In this document: piece after piece, positions 12,854-23,900 of the stretch
Layout of the letters: the number at the start of each line of letters is the position of its first letter
Numbering within the stretch: position 1 is the first letter of the stretch
Assembly: GCA_907165275.2 (NCBI GenBank)
Contig: OU015662.1
Coordinates: forward strand, 7,199,501 to 7,263,500
Reading direction: 5' to 3'
Source of the DNA: Zygaena filipendulae
Taxonomy: Eukaryota > Arthropoda > Insecta > Lepidoptera > Zygaenidae
DNA length: 64,000 nt
Made by a program: the position numbers and the translations under genes
Notes under the pieces: generated by a model
Databases searched by the model: none
Told to the model about the DNA's origin: nothing
What the model saw: only the letters and a program-made list of their open reading frames with translations

Positions 12854-13367
12854 GAAAAACATAAAGGTCACAAGCGCACCACAAGAACCTCCACAATGCA
12901 CGTGACTAAATCTTCAAGGTCATTGAGCAATATGTGGGCGTCCACGTAAAAAGGTACCAGTAGCTGGGTATTGAGTTAAGGCTAGATTCGGAATCTAGAT
13001 CACTCAATTGATCGTAAGGATTGAAAAAATATTCAAAAACTAGCACAGTTTTTTTTACAGACATTTAAAAAAAAATAAAAAAACCATTTATTGCCAAAAA
13101 AAAATATAATAAGAAAACCTAAAATACCTTCTAATAATCGATTAATGGAGAGAGTCGCGAATGCGCGAAAAGCATTATAAAAGTTTTTGTGAAATAAAAA
13201 AACATACTTTTACTTGCGTTGGTGTTATAGCGGGAAAAATAATAACACTTTCTCGGTTTTGACATAATCGAGTAAAAAATCAACAAATTTTCTTAAATAA
13301 TTTTCAAAGATTAAAAAGACGCAATTTTTCACCCCAATTTCTACAACAAACAACAAATTTGAGGTAG

Positions 13368-13951
13368 GTATAGGATACTTGCATGATTTTTTTTTCAATC
13401 TATTTTAAAAATATACGGCCTACTTAAACAAAGCAAAAAGAGGGAAGATTTATAGGGATAAATTAATTAAATAGAGCGTTTCAAAGTTCCTACTTTTGAC
13501 TTTACCGCCAAAATGCGGAATGACGTCACTAGTTAAAAATTACGCATTATTAATCTGTGATAGAGATGTCACTGTCGTTTTGACAGGGTCATGTGATACT
13601 GACAGAAAGATAACTTTAATATTATCCAAAAGCGAAATTAAGGTTGAACTGTGTCGAGTTACATCCAAAAATTCCAGTAAAGAATCAAAATGCATCTTAC
13701 CGATGCAAAAACATCAGAAAAAGGAAATATGAGTTGACTGTATACACATAGTTTCTTTTGCCTTCCCTGAAAGAGAGTAGATGTTTCCTAAAAAAATAAA
13801 ATGACGTAACATGCTAAGCGTGGCTGTGATTGGTGTTTCGTTGCAACGTTTGGAAACTATTGATATTTTTTTAGTAAATCTTTCACGATAGTGCTTTTCT
13901 AAGGGAAATATTGACACAATTTCTTATTATAAATTTCATGCAAGTACCCAT
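13368..13951 (+). mobile_element. MITE, GGGTACTTGAATGA-ended family (copy 1)
   Basis: The ends are imperfect inverted repeats (GATACTTGCATGA and TCATGCAAGTACCC). The interior matches, in opposite orientation, 51687-52312: 'gagcgtttcaaagttcctac', 'aatgacgtcact', 'gacagggtcatgtgatactg', 'tctttcacgata'. No transposase is present, so it is non-autonomous. A 78-codon ORF inside is incidental. Confidence 0.75.
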
Positions 13952-14459
13952 TTTTCCCATAATATTAGCTGTCTTACGTATCTATAGTAAACAATTTTTA
14001 TTAATAAGTAGGATAGCATTCAATGAGTAGTAAAGTAAGAAAGATTATTACCTACCTATAGATATTCTGTCTTTCTTTTTCTTATTGGCTTTCGCATATA
14101 ATGCATTTAGCCAGTTTCAAGTGAGGTTTCAAGTAAAATAAGTTCGTTAAAAATACACAAATTAACGTTTAGCATTGTTGTACGGTTCGAACTTGTAGGC
14201 TATGGTACTGAATAGACTACAAGAACATTCTCAGAGCTCTTGGAGGATACCGAAAAAATCAGCTCGAAATGTCATATAATTCTTCTTGAGCACACAAAAA
14301 ACCGTCACTGTGAAAATTATTGTCCAATACAGCACCATAAAAAACAATAAAATCCACTTTTAAATTTTTTTTATTTACACGAAAATAAATGACTGGACCG
14401 CCATCTTTGATGCCCGCCAAAAACTCCCTATAGATCTACTATCTTTAAATGAAAAACGA

Positions 14460-14665
14460 AATTACGAAATTAATATAATACGATACGAAATGCATATAAT
14501 CTGAATCTCGGAAACGGCTCCAACGATTTTCATGAAATTTAGTATGCAGGGGGTTTCGGGGGCGATTAATCGAACTAGCTAGGTTTCATTTTTAGAAAAC
14601 ATCGTTTTATCCGTGTTTTCAGGCAATGAAAAATGAGTGTTTGTTTTTCTACTTAACAACAGATA
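14460..14665 (+). repeat. interspersed repeat also present at 16130
   Basis: 'atctcggaaacggctccaac', 'gattttcatgaaatttagta', 'ggcgattaatcga' and 'ttatccgtgttttcaggcaa' are collinear with 16130-16320. Non-coding; family unknown to me. Confidence 0.6.
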
Positions 14666-15168
14666 TTATTCTTAAATAATTAAGTATTTAAGTATATTTT
14701 ATTTTTGCCGAGGCGACGTCGTCGTGCCTTTCCTCACACACTAGTTTATTTAACAACTATTTCCCACGGTTTCACTCGCATGTTGACTGTTATTTACAGA
14801 GAAAAACAATTTTATTAACTAGAGTGGACAAATAGATAGGGTAGCAAGAGCATTTGCTCTAACTTCCCAACAACTTCTTTTGCTGGCTGATTAATTTCAC
14901 ACTATTCCAAAACGGTATATTTACTGTGAGCCAAAACTATGAATTTTGAAAACACTGAGAAGGCAAAACCATAACCAAACGTTATTGAATATTTTTGTGC
15001 GCAATTAATCTTTTTTTTGTGTTCAAAGATCACCCGGCGACACTGGTTTTCATTAACTAACTTAACGTCCTCGAATATCAGTTTTCACAATGAATTCTGA
15101 ACTGTCGTAATTCCTCTTTTGATGAACGGATTGAAACTTGAGTATTCTGCTATTATATTTTCTTTAAT

Positions 15169-15365
15169 ACTAGCTGCCCCCCGCGGTTTCACTCGCGATA
15201 GTTTCGGAGCGTTCGCGGGAATTTCACGATAAACTATACGTGTAAAGCTTCCTTTTGAATCACTCAATCTATTGGAGAAAACCGCATGAGAATCCGCTAA
15301 GTAGTTTTTGAGTTTCTTGCGAACAGACAGACACACGGCGGAGGACTTTGTTTTAGTAAATGTGA
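15169..15365 (+). repeat. 'ctagctgc'-type interspersed repeat
   Basis: It begins 'actagctgccccccgcggtt' and ends near 'gcggaggactttgttttagt'. It is the same family as the copies near 29.8 and 45.6 kb but with a different 3' half. Confidence 0.65.
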
Positions 15366-16129
15366 CGACAATGAGGAATTTTTTCGATGGCTTCTAATCA
15401 TTTGTCCCAATGGCATTGAAGCATTGTGCTCGGCACGACACGTCGCGCACCGGTTCTAGTTCCCTAATCAGTGTTTCTTCGTTTACCGGTATCAACTGTA
15501 TTATTAAACGTAAATATTAACAGACTCAATATCGGTCAACAAGGAAACGTGACCTCGTACTTCACGCTGGGAAATTAAATGACCCTTAACACAAGATTGT
15601 GAGTTTTTTTTTGTTTTGAGTTTTGCGTGAACGGAAATGGCCCTCTACATTGCTTCGGATGCAACAATCGCAATTCGGCGTAGATAGGTACGCCGAAAGT
15701 CGGCGTTAACAACGAAATTAAGATAAATATAAAACTTCGAATATTCACACTATCGCATTGAGTGTGGCCCAAACATAAGCGCAGTCAAGTGATTATAGAA
15801 TTTGCTGCTGCTATGTTATGCGAATGAAATATAAAATGAATTAATTTTAAAGATATTACTTATAATTCTCGTCTGCATAACGAGTTTCGACGTTTTTTCA
15901 CTAGAACCAGAACAAAAAATAGCAAAATACTTAATTCATATTTTAATTGTGGACGGATGAAAAAAAGGTCCATAAGTAGCGGTCACATAACAATAAGACG
16001 ATGTTGTGAGCTGCGCGCTGGCCTCCTGCAAAATGTACCGACGCCGACGATCTGATAAAGATCGATCTTTAAACCAAACAATAAATCTACTATCTTTTAA
16101 CGAGCAATTCTATATAATATATAATTGCT

Positions 16130-16425
16130 CGTTAATATCGTATATAATCCGAATCTCGGAAGCGGCTCCAACGATTTTCATGAAATTTTGTATGCAGGGG
16201 GTTCCAGAGGCGATTAATCGATCTAAGTTTCATTTTTAGAAAACTTAATTTTATCCGTGTTTTTAGGTAATGAAAAATCAGTGCTGTTTTGCTACTTAAC
16301 AACAGATGGCGTTACGAGCGAGGTTTTATTTTAAATAGGAGAGCAAATAAAATTGGCGATATTTCCGTACAAGGATTTACAAAAAAAATAATACCGAGCA
16401 AAGCTCGGTCACCCAGGTACTGATA
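16130..16425 (+). repeat. interspersed repeat, second copy, with 'ccgagcaaagctcggtcacc' end
   Basis: Matches 14460-14665 and continues through 'aacaacagatggcgttacga' to 'ccgagcaaagctcggtcacc'. A 13-bp inverted repeat (16097-16109 and 16123-16135) lies at its left edge. Confidence 0.6.
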
Positions 16426-16769
16426 TTTATAATAGGACTTTTATTAAAATACGAGGAGCCAAGAGTTTAATAGTCAATGCTCACAACTTTTATAGTTTTT
16501 CAACACATTTGCGAGAAAAACCTCAAACATTTTGTTTTAGGTTGAAATACCTATTTTAAAGCAGTAGAGGGGTAGTTTTTACCGATGTGGTAATTTAACT
16601 TAAAAAACACGACTGTTCAATTAACAACACCGCACTTGTATAGTAATGTAAATTAAAAAGCGCGCAAGATGCGTACTTAGGAACGTAAAAGTGATACATA
16701 AGACCAAGTGTGTTGAAAATTATTCTACAATTATGGTTTACTTCTGGAGATGTATGGAGAATGGACATG

Positions 16770-17085
16770 TTGACTAATTTTTATTTTTTAGTCCGTCTTG
16801 TAGATTATTAAAAAATATTGGACAATTATTTTTTCTTTTTTTACGTAATCAAAAAATAACGACGATATATTGAGTTGAAATTCCGCGTGACGTCACTATT
16901 CTGACAGTGTGTATGGCGATTTTAGCGGTTAGTGACGTCACGACCCCCGCACCCTAAACTTTAATGCGCTTTATCTCTGTATATTTTAATTTATTTGAAA
17001 AAGCAAAAAATACGTGTCTATTGTTTTTTAAATTTCTAACTGACGGACTAATTAGAATTTTGATTTTCAAAAGTAGTCCACATCC
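16770..17085 (+). mobile_element. MITE with TTAGTCCGTC termini (copy 1)
   Basis: Inverted ends 'ttttttagtccgtc' and 'gacggactaattagaatttt' frame about 300 bp that contain two TGACGTCA palindromes and 'actttaatgcgctttatct'. The same unit recurs at 29285-29585 and, truncated, at 36890 and 46150. No ORF. Confidence 0.75.
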
Positions 17086-17164
17086 CAATTCCGCTAGACA
17101 TCTGAAATGTTTTATTTTTTGCAGTTCTTTGTTTTAACTAGTAACAGTAAAGAGAAAATCAGAA

Positions 17165-17370
17165 AGATAAATAGTAACCTAGTACCTAAATAGTCGCCAA
17201 GCACCTAGCGGTGTGTTCCGGCAGTCCCACTTGAAAGCCAGTTCCCATCCCAATTCCAGGTCGGCAACGCACCTGCAAGCCTTCTGGTGTTGCAGATGTC
17301 TATGGGCGGCGGTAATCACTTACCATGAGGTCCCACTTGCCCGTTTGCCCCCTATGACACAAAAAAAAGA
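17165..17370 (+). repeat. LINE 3'-end fragment ('ggcaacgcacctgcaagcct' type)
   Basis: 'tcggcaacgcacctgcaagc', 'gtgttgcagatgtctatggg' and 'cggcggtaatcacttaccat' followed by 'cgtttgccccctatgacaca' and an A-run form a very common lepidopteran LINE tail. A small piece of the same tail is at 8967-8990. Confidence 0.65.
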
Positions 17371-17847
17371 GTAACGGGAAAAGTTCAGGTGGAAATTTCA
17401 AGGGGATGTGGAACCTTTTGAACTATGAAGCAAGATGACATAACTGAGCCATGACCGAAGCTATTAGTTAAAGTGGACACCTAGAGCAAAAAGGATTCGT
17501 GATAAACGGCACACACAGAAATAGAGAGATATGAACTTTATAGGATCAGAGATTCACAGGCAGACAAATATGAAAATTGATATATAAATCCTAAAATCAT
17601 CGTTAAACATCACATTGCCTTTATCATCACAATAAATCAAAGCATATTTGCTTTAATTAAAATTACATATTAGATTCTTAATAAGAGTACTGTTAATAAA
17701 AAAAAACAAAATATCCAGTTTTAGTACTTTATTGAGGAACCGGTTGAAATGTTAATAGTTCGAAAACTACGTTAAAAAAACTTAGTTATCGCTACCGCTA
17801 TATTATTATATCTTTGTACCTACTTATAATAGGTATGTTAATATACC

Positions 17848-17963
17848 TACGTTATTTTATTTTGAATTTTTTAGTAATGTATTTTGGTGTGATAATATAA
17901 ATGGAAGACAACGTATTGCTCGCCATTATGTATTCTGATTTAGTAGTTAGTACACGCATCAAT
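17848..17963 (+). promoter_or_regulatory. proximal promoter block of takeout-like 2
   Basis: The block contains ACGTTATTTTATT, then TTTGGTGTGATAATATAA (ending at 17900), then a GGAAGACA-like word. The same words recur in the same order upstream of takeout-like 3, with 63-64 nt between the ATAATATAA and the ATG in both. ATAATATAA is a plausible TATA-type element. The block stands out because flanking sequence is not conserved between the two genes. Confidence 0.5.
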
Positions 17964-20900
17964 ATGTTTGCTTTAAAGTTAATCTTTTGTGTAACTGTTT
18001 GTGTTATTGGTTCTAGAGCATCTCAGTTACGTAAGTCTGATCTAATAACATCTCTTCAGAATTAAGTGAATTCCAGGAAAAGCGTTGGATACTCGGTGCA
18101 TTGAATTTACTGTGTTCTTTAGAATTAAGTTAATCTTATGTTTGAGCTAAGTTACTGTTTCGCCTGTTTATGCGTTCACTGGTAACACAAAAGCTTATTT
18201 TATAAATCTAGGGCTTTAAAACGTAGTTTTCAGCTACATTATTCTATGCGATTATTTTTTCCCATCATTAAGAGCGATTGTAAGTGCATTTCTACAATGT
18301 CATTTTTAGTATGGCTACACCTAGTATACCAAAATAGTTGGTGCATCCTAATTTATAAATGCGAATGTTTGTCTGTTTGTTTGTAACGCTTTCACGCCTT
18401 AGCTACTCGATCGATCATCTTGAAAACATTTTATCAGGGGTACAGAAAAGGAGATAGGGTACTTTTGACACGGAGTTTCCGTGGGTAGTCCGCAAGTATC
18501 GAATCGTATTTTGACCCGGAAAATTGTAAGATTGTGAAATCTTTCAAGTATAGCACAAAAAACTTGCGGACCATCATCTCGCCATCCGAGTGAGTGAGTA
18601 CCGGGCGCGTTTCGTGCTGTTATGAGGTCTCTTCGGAAACACTTAAAAAAAGATGTTTATTGTACCTACACGTGAATGATTTATTAATTAACTGGGAACT
18701 TTAGATAATAATAGAGTTAGATTAAGAAAATAGATTATGAATTAATTATAGAGCAACCCTAAGTCATGGGGAACAGTCCGTGACGGAGACTCGACCTGAA
18801 CTGTTGGATGAACTGGCGATGCGTAGGAGCTTGGGATTGCTGGCTAGACAGCATTGGACGGGGGGAAGGTGAAGTAAGGGAGTTAAGGTGCATTAGGTAT
18901 ATAGGTATAATAGTGCGTTTGGTAGCATTGACGTCATGCCTTCGGTGGCCATAACTTGCGGGGATATGTGCAATTTTGCGGGGATATCCATTGTAGACCC
19001 AATAAATCAGCAATATTGTAAGATTGAATTTTTTAATATAACGTAACGATTCTTCTAATAAAGTTATTACAGTGTATGGAATAAGTGTAGATACGAATGT
19101 ATTGACTTTAGTGTATACTAAAAATGACCTTGTATACGGTGGGTAATTTTAAACGAGGGACATATTCAAGATTAAATATTCAAGCCCTCTGTAGTTCATA
19201 CTTAGTTGGTTCATACTTATTTAATGTATCTAATAAAAATATAAATAGGTACAAAATTAATAAAGACAAAAACACACGTAATATTATTATTGGTTTGTGC
19301 TACCACTGATCGGTTTGAATTCGATGACAAGCCCGCTGGTGTCTGCCCACTTGGGTTGTCCTGCTCACGAAGAGCTGATGGCGGGAGTCGACTTAGCCCA
19401 TCTACCCCCTCCATATTTGGCTTGTCACCGACTTCATACCGATTAGTGGTAGCACAAACCAATAATAATATTACGTGTTTCTGTCTTTTGGATTAAATCG
19501 GTATTTTGTTATTTTTAGTTTTTTATTTTTAGCTTTTTTAGTTGTGTTTTTGGAAGTCGGTTTTAATTTTTTTGTTAAAATTTTGTTTATTTTTCGCTTT
19601 TAAGTGACTAAGTTCGTAATTTGTTTAAGTTACAATAGCCTAATGTCAACTGCTCATCACCTTTTACAATATATTGCTTTTCCCGACGCAGGGACGTTAA
19701 TTGTTGAGGAGTTCTCCTAGTACATCACCATCAGTTCCACTTCACCATATACATTGTGACGGGCATAAATTGTTAAGAAACCATATTAAAGTTAATGATT
19801 CGGAACCCGTGAAATACCCATTATTGAGTAGTTCCGATGACCATCTGTGGTCTTCATCATCAGTTCCACTTCTTCAAATTTTGCTTTCCGAAAGCAAAGA
19901 ATCGATTTACTATAAAAAACACAAAAACCGCTATAGGTGTACCCATAATTTTTGAAGAGTTCCCTCGATTACTCCAAGATCCCATCATCAGATGTCGACT
20001 TGGTGGCAATGGAATCAATTTGACATTGGAATGAATTTGAGAGTATCCCCTTTCAAACAAAAAACAATTTTTGAAATCGCTCCAATCGGAATCCGTGAAA
20101 TACGTATTATTGTTGAGTAATTCCGATGACCATCTGTGGTCTTCATCATCAGTTCCACTTCTTCAAATTCTGCTTTTCAAAAGCAAATGAACGATTTACT
20201 ATAAAAAATACCCAAATCGCTATAGGTGTGCCTATAATTTTTGAAGAGTTCCCTCGATTTCTCCAAGATTCCATCATCAGATCTGGACTTGGTGGCAATG
20301 GAACCTAATTAGGAGTATACCCTTTCAAACAAAAAAAGAATTTTTCAAATCTGTCCAACCGTCTTCGAGTAATCGGTGAACATACATAAAAAAAAAACAA
20401 ACATACAATCGAACTTAGAACCTCCTCCTTCTTGGAAGTCGTTTAAAACATACTCAACATCACGGAGAAAACTTTATCGAAAAACGAGAGTGAACGACCT
20501 TTATATTTGATTTGTCATCACGTCCGCGTCAGTGGCAATCATAAAGGAAAGGGGCGTTAAATAACTTCATTCAGCAAGGCGACAACCTGGCGACAACTTG
20601 CGCTCTTAACTTCCTTGAATAGGTTTTTTGTTTCATAATTTCGTCAAGAATAAAAGGTTATATTTTTATATCTTACTCTCACATCCTGCATGTCTGTAGG
20701 TGAAATATACATAATATTTAACTTATTAGCTGTATAAATAAAATAATTGTTATTGGGAGTGTCGAGTGGAAATGTTGACTAGCTGCTTCCAGACACTAAA
20801 CGCCCTCCTTCGGTAGGTCTCTCGTTTAAGCTTACATTTAATGCAAGTGCATTGCAGTGCAGAGTGCAGTGCTTTCAATCGTCCTTAACTTTTTAATACC

Positions 20901-23900
20901 ATGTTAGAACTATTTGAATCTCTTTATTTCAGTCTGGAGGTCAAGCGCGCTATTCTATAGTGACATTACAAAACAAAACCTACAAAGGTCACGTACCTAT
21001 TTGTTTTTAATTTTCTTTTATATAATATAATCGTTGAATCCATTCTTTGAATATAATAAATCAGTAAGTACATGGACCAATTGGTCCATGGTAAGTAGCA
21101 CATACCAATAATAATATTACGCGCATATTGTCTTTCAAATTAAACCAGTAATTTGTTATTTTTAACTTTTTAGTGTAGTGCATGTTTGTGTTTTGGAGTC
21201 AGTTTATTTTTTTTAAACCAACACAAACAAAAAATAAAACCGACTTCAAAAAATAAAAATGCACTATGATAAATAGCGAAAAACAACAAAATGCCTATTT
21301 AATCTAAAAGACAAAAATGCATGTTTTTGGTATGTTTAAATTTGGTGCAAAGCCTTCTCATGTCTGCCCATTTGAGTTGTTTTGCTCACGCCCACACACT
21401 TGCGATGTGGCGGGAATGGATTTAGTCCATCAACCCACTTCCTATTTGGCTATTCTTTTGGATTAAATCGGTATTTTGTTATTTTTCGCTTTCTATCATA
21501 GTGCATTTTTTGTTTTTTCGAAGTCAGTTTTATTTTTTCTGTTAAAAATTTGTTTATTTCTCGCTTTTGAGTTGGTTTATAATTTACCTACCCAAGTTAC
21601 AATAGCCTAATGTCTACTGCTCATCACCTTTTACAAAATATCCTGATTTGGTTACAATGGGACCATTTGGAAATATCCCCTTTCAAACAAAAAACCAATT
21701 TCCCAAATCGCTCCAAAAATTGAATCCAAGTTTACAACAGAACTTAAACCATTTTTTTAATGGAAATAAACCTACTAGGCTTTAAAAAAAATACATTGTG
21801 AAAATCTGTTCATGAATAATGGTATGCATAGGTGAATTATAAACTACTCTTTTGAAGTCGGTCAGCAATAAATTAGCAGTCGCGTCCTTCATTAACTCAA
21901 AATCCTGTTTTGTCAGACATTAGAACTATCAAGGTGAAAAATAATTACGTGTAAATGATTTTTATTATTTCATAATGTCTATAGGTATGTATATTTAATA
22001 ATATTATAATCTCACAAGGTATCAGCCTGCACCCACCCACTGTATGTATGAATGTAATGAATTCTCTGTACTATCTCGTCAAGGTTGCCTTGAAAAAATT
22101 GCTTCTAGCAATAAGGCCGCCTATTTGCCTGAAATTAATTTATATTATATTTAATATTGTGAAATTCCTTTGGTGCAATAAAGTATATTGTATTGTATTG
22201 TATTGTACGTGTAAATGAGTTAAGCATAATAAGTAAATGATAATATTTGTCTTGTAGTTACGTCATATTTTCTTTTTTATTCTAAATGCATAATAATGAA
22301 ATACAAATCACAACCTAACTAAGAAGTAAATGGAGATCTTAAAATCTTCGGTTATCCATCACTGACCCTGAATCTGTGTGCTAGTCTGGAGTGCTTTGCA
22401 TGTGTAAATTCTTTTAATAAATTGCGAAAGTGACTTTGTTTGTTTGTTACGCTTTCACGTCTTAACGGACTTACCGATCATCATGAAATTTCGTATATCT
22501 ACACGTTCCCAGGGAACACAGAGAAGTATTTAGGGTACTTTTACTATGAAATTCCCGCGGGATCCCTAAAATTAACGAGGGTGAAAGCACAGGGAATAGT
22601 TAGTAAGAATATAATAATTATTGCTTCCCACGGCTTTATTCAAGTGAATTTTTTCTCTCTCTTCGGAACTCTGGGAAGAAAATTGTTTCTTAGCTGACGT
22701 CTATAGAATACCTACGTACCAAGTACCAAGTCATAGGTAAACTAGTTTTCGATATCTCGTCATTAGTCTTTGAATTAATTAAGTAATCATCAAGTGGTAT
22801 TTAGCTTGTATATATTAGGTCAAAATTTATATCAAAATATGGCATAGGTTCTCATAATCTTTACTTCCTTTCTTTCTACATATGTATTTATATTTAGTAA
22901 TAACATTGACTGTCTTGACAAACCAACAAGATTTAATGAAATTCAAAATATATAATATAAAGTAGGTAGGTAAAGTTGTAAATGCTCGCAACTTGGTTTG
23001 TGTAATCTTAGATATTCTTGCGGGATTCAAAACTCTTTCCTGTTTGGAAGCCTATTAAAAAGTGCCCAATTTTGGCTCCACAACTTCAAAGCATTATTTT
23101 AAACTTTGTATTTAATATTTATAGAACAGATAGAAAGATGTTATATTTAGGACAGATTTAAAGATCGACAGATCAGATTTTTGCAGACCTAAAACGTTTT
23201 GACATTGATTTTGGTGGGTAAATATTAAATTTACAAACGGAATATAGGTACCAATGTAGCATCTGATACAAAAAAAATCTCAAACCACAAACAGAAAAAA
23301 AGTATATCTATTATTTTCTATTGTTACAGCTGATTTCATAAAACCATGCTCCCGCTCACTACCAAAGAAAGAACTGACAAATTGTATAACAACTCAGTCA
23401 AGGGCTGCTCAGTCTTACTTTGCCAAAGGCATGCCGCAATACGATATGCCATCGTTAGATCCGTTGCATTTGAATGAAGCAGTCAGAGTCGAGGCTGGCA
23501 CTTTCACTATAAAAACAACAAATGCTGTATTAAAAGGATTAGGGAATGTTCTTATAAAGGAAGTCGAGTAAGTATGAAGTGATATAACCCATTTCGTAGA
23601 AAACTAGGTAAGTAAACGTACCTATATACAGTTCAAGCTTCCTATTTTTCTCTAAACACTGTTCATCGATTGTATCAATAAGAAGCAAGAAGAACTCCTT
23701 CCAAGTTCAAAGTTTAAAACGTTTGTCAATTATTTCGAAACTCGATATATAATAGGCATGTTGACAGTATTAAAGAATCAAAAAAATAATGGTTTTAGTG
23801 AAAAATATATGTCAAAAGAACTCTTAAAAGTCACTCAGTTTTCATTTAAAAATTGTGATTAATAAGATTTTCATTAAAATAAAAGTATAAAATATTGCAA

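Larger units (their letters stand above)
5232..17847. other. gene-free stretch between takeout-like 1 and 2
   Basis: Apart from the LINE, SINE, MITE and short repeats listed separately, I see no supported gene. AT-rich unique-looking DNA remains at 5232-5790, 7815-8690, 9730-10370, 10830-11260, 11340-11890, 12860-13360, 13960-14450, 14670-15160, 15370-16080 and 17375-17840. A short GC-rich word cluster 'gcacgctcgctacgctcgct' is at 11291-11310. Confidence 0.6.

Noticed and set aside
13496..13732. 78-codon ORF and its relative at 51897-52160
   Set aside because: Both are the same stretch of a non-coding MITE family, with no start context or protein family.
19217..19496. Two ORFs on opposite strands beginning MVCATT
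   Set aside because: They are mirror products of the inverted arms of a foldback repeat.
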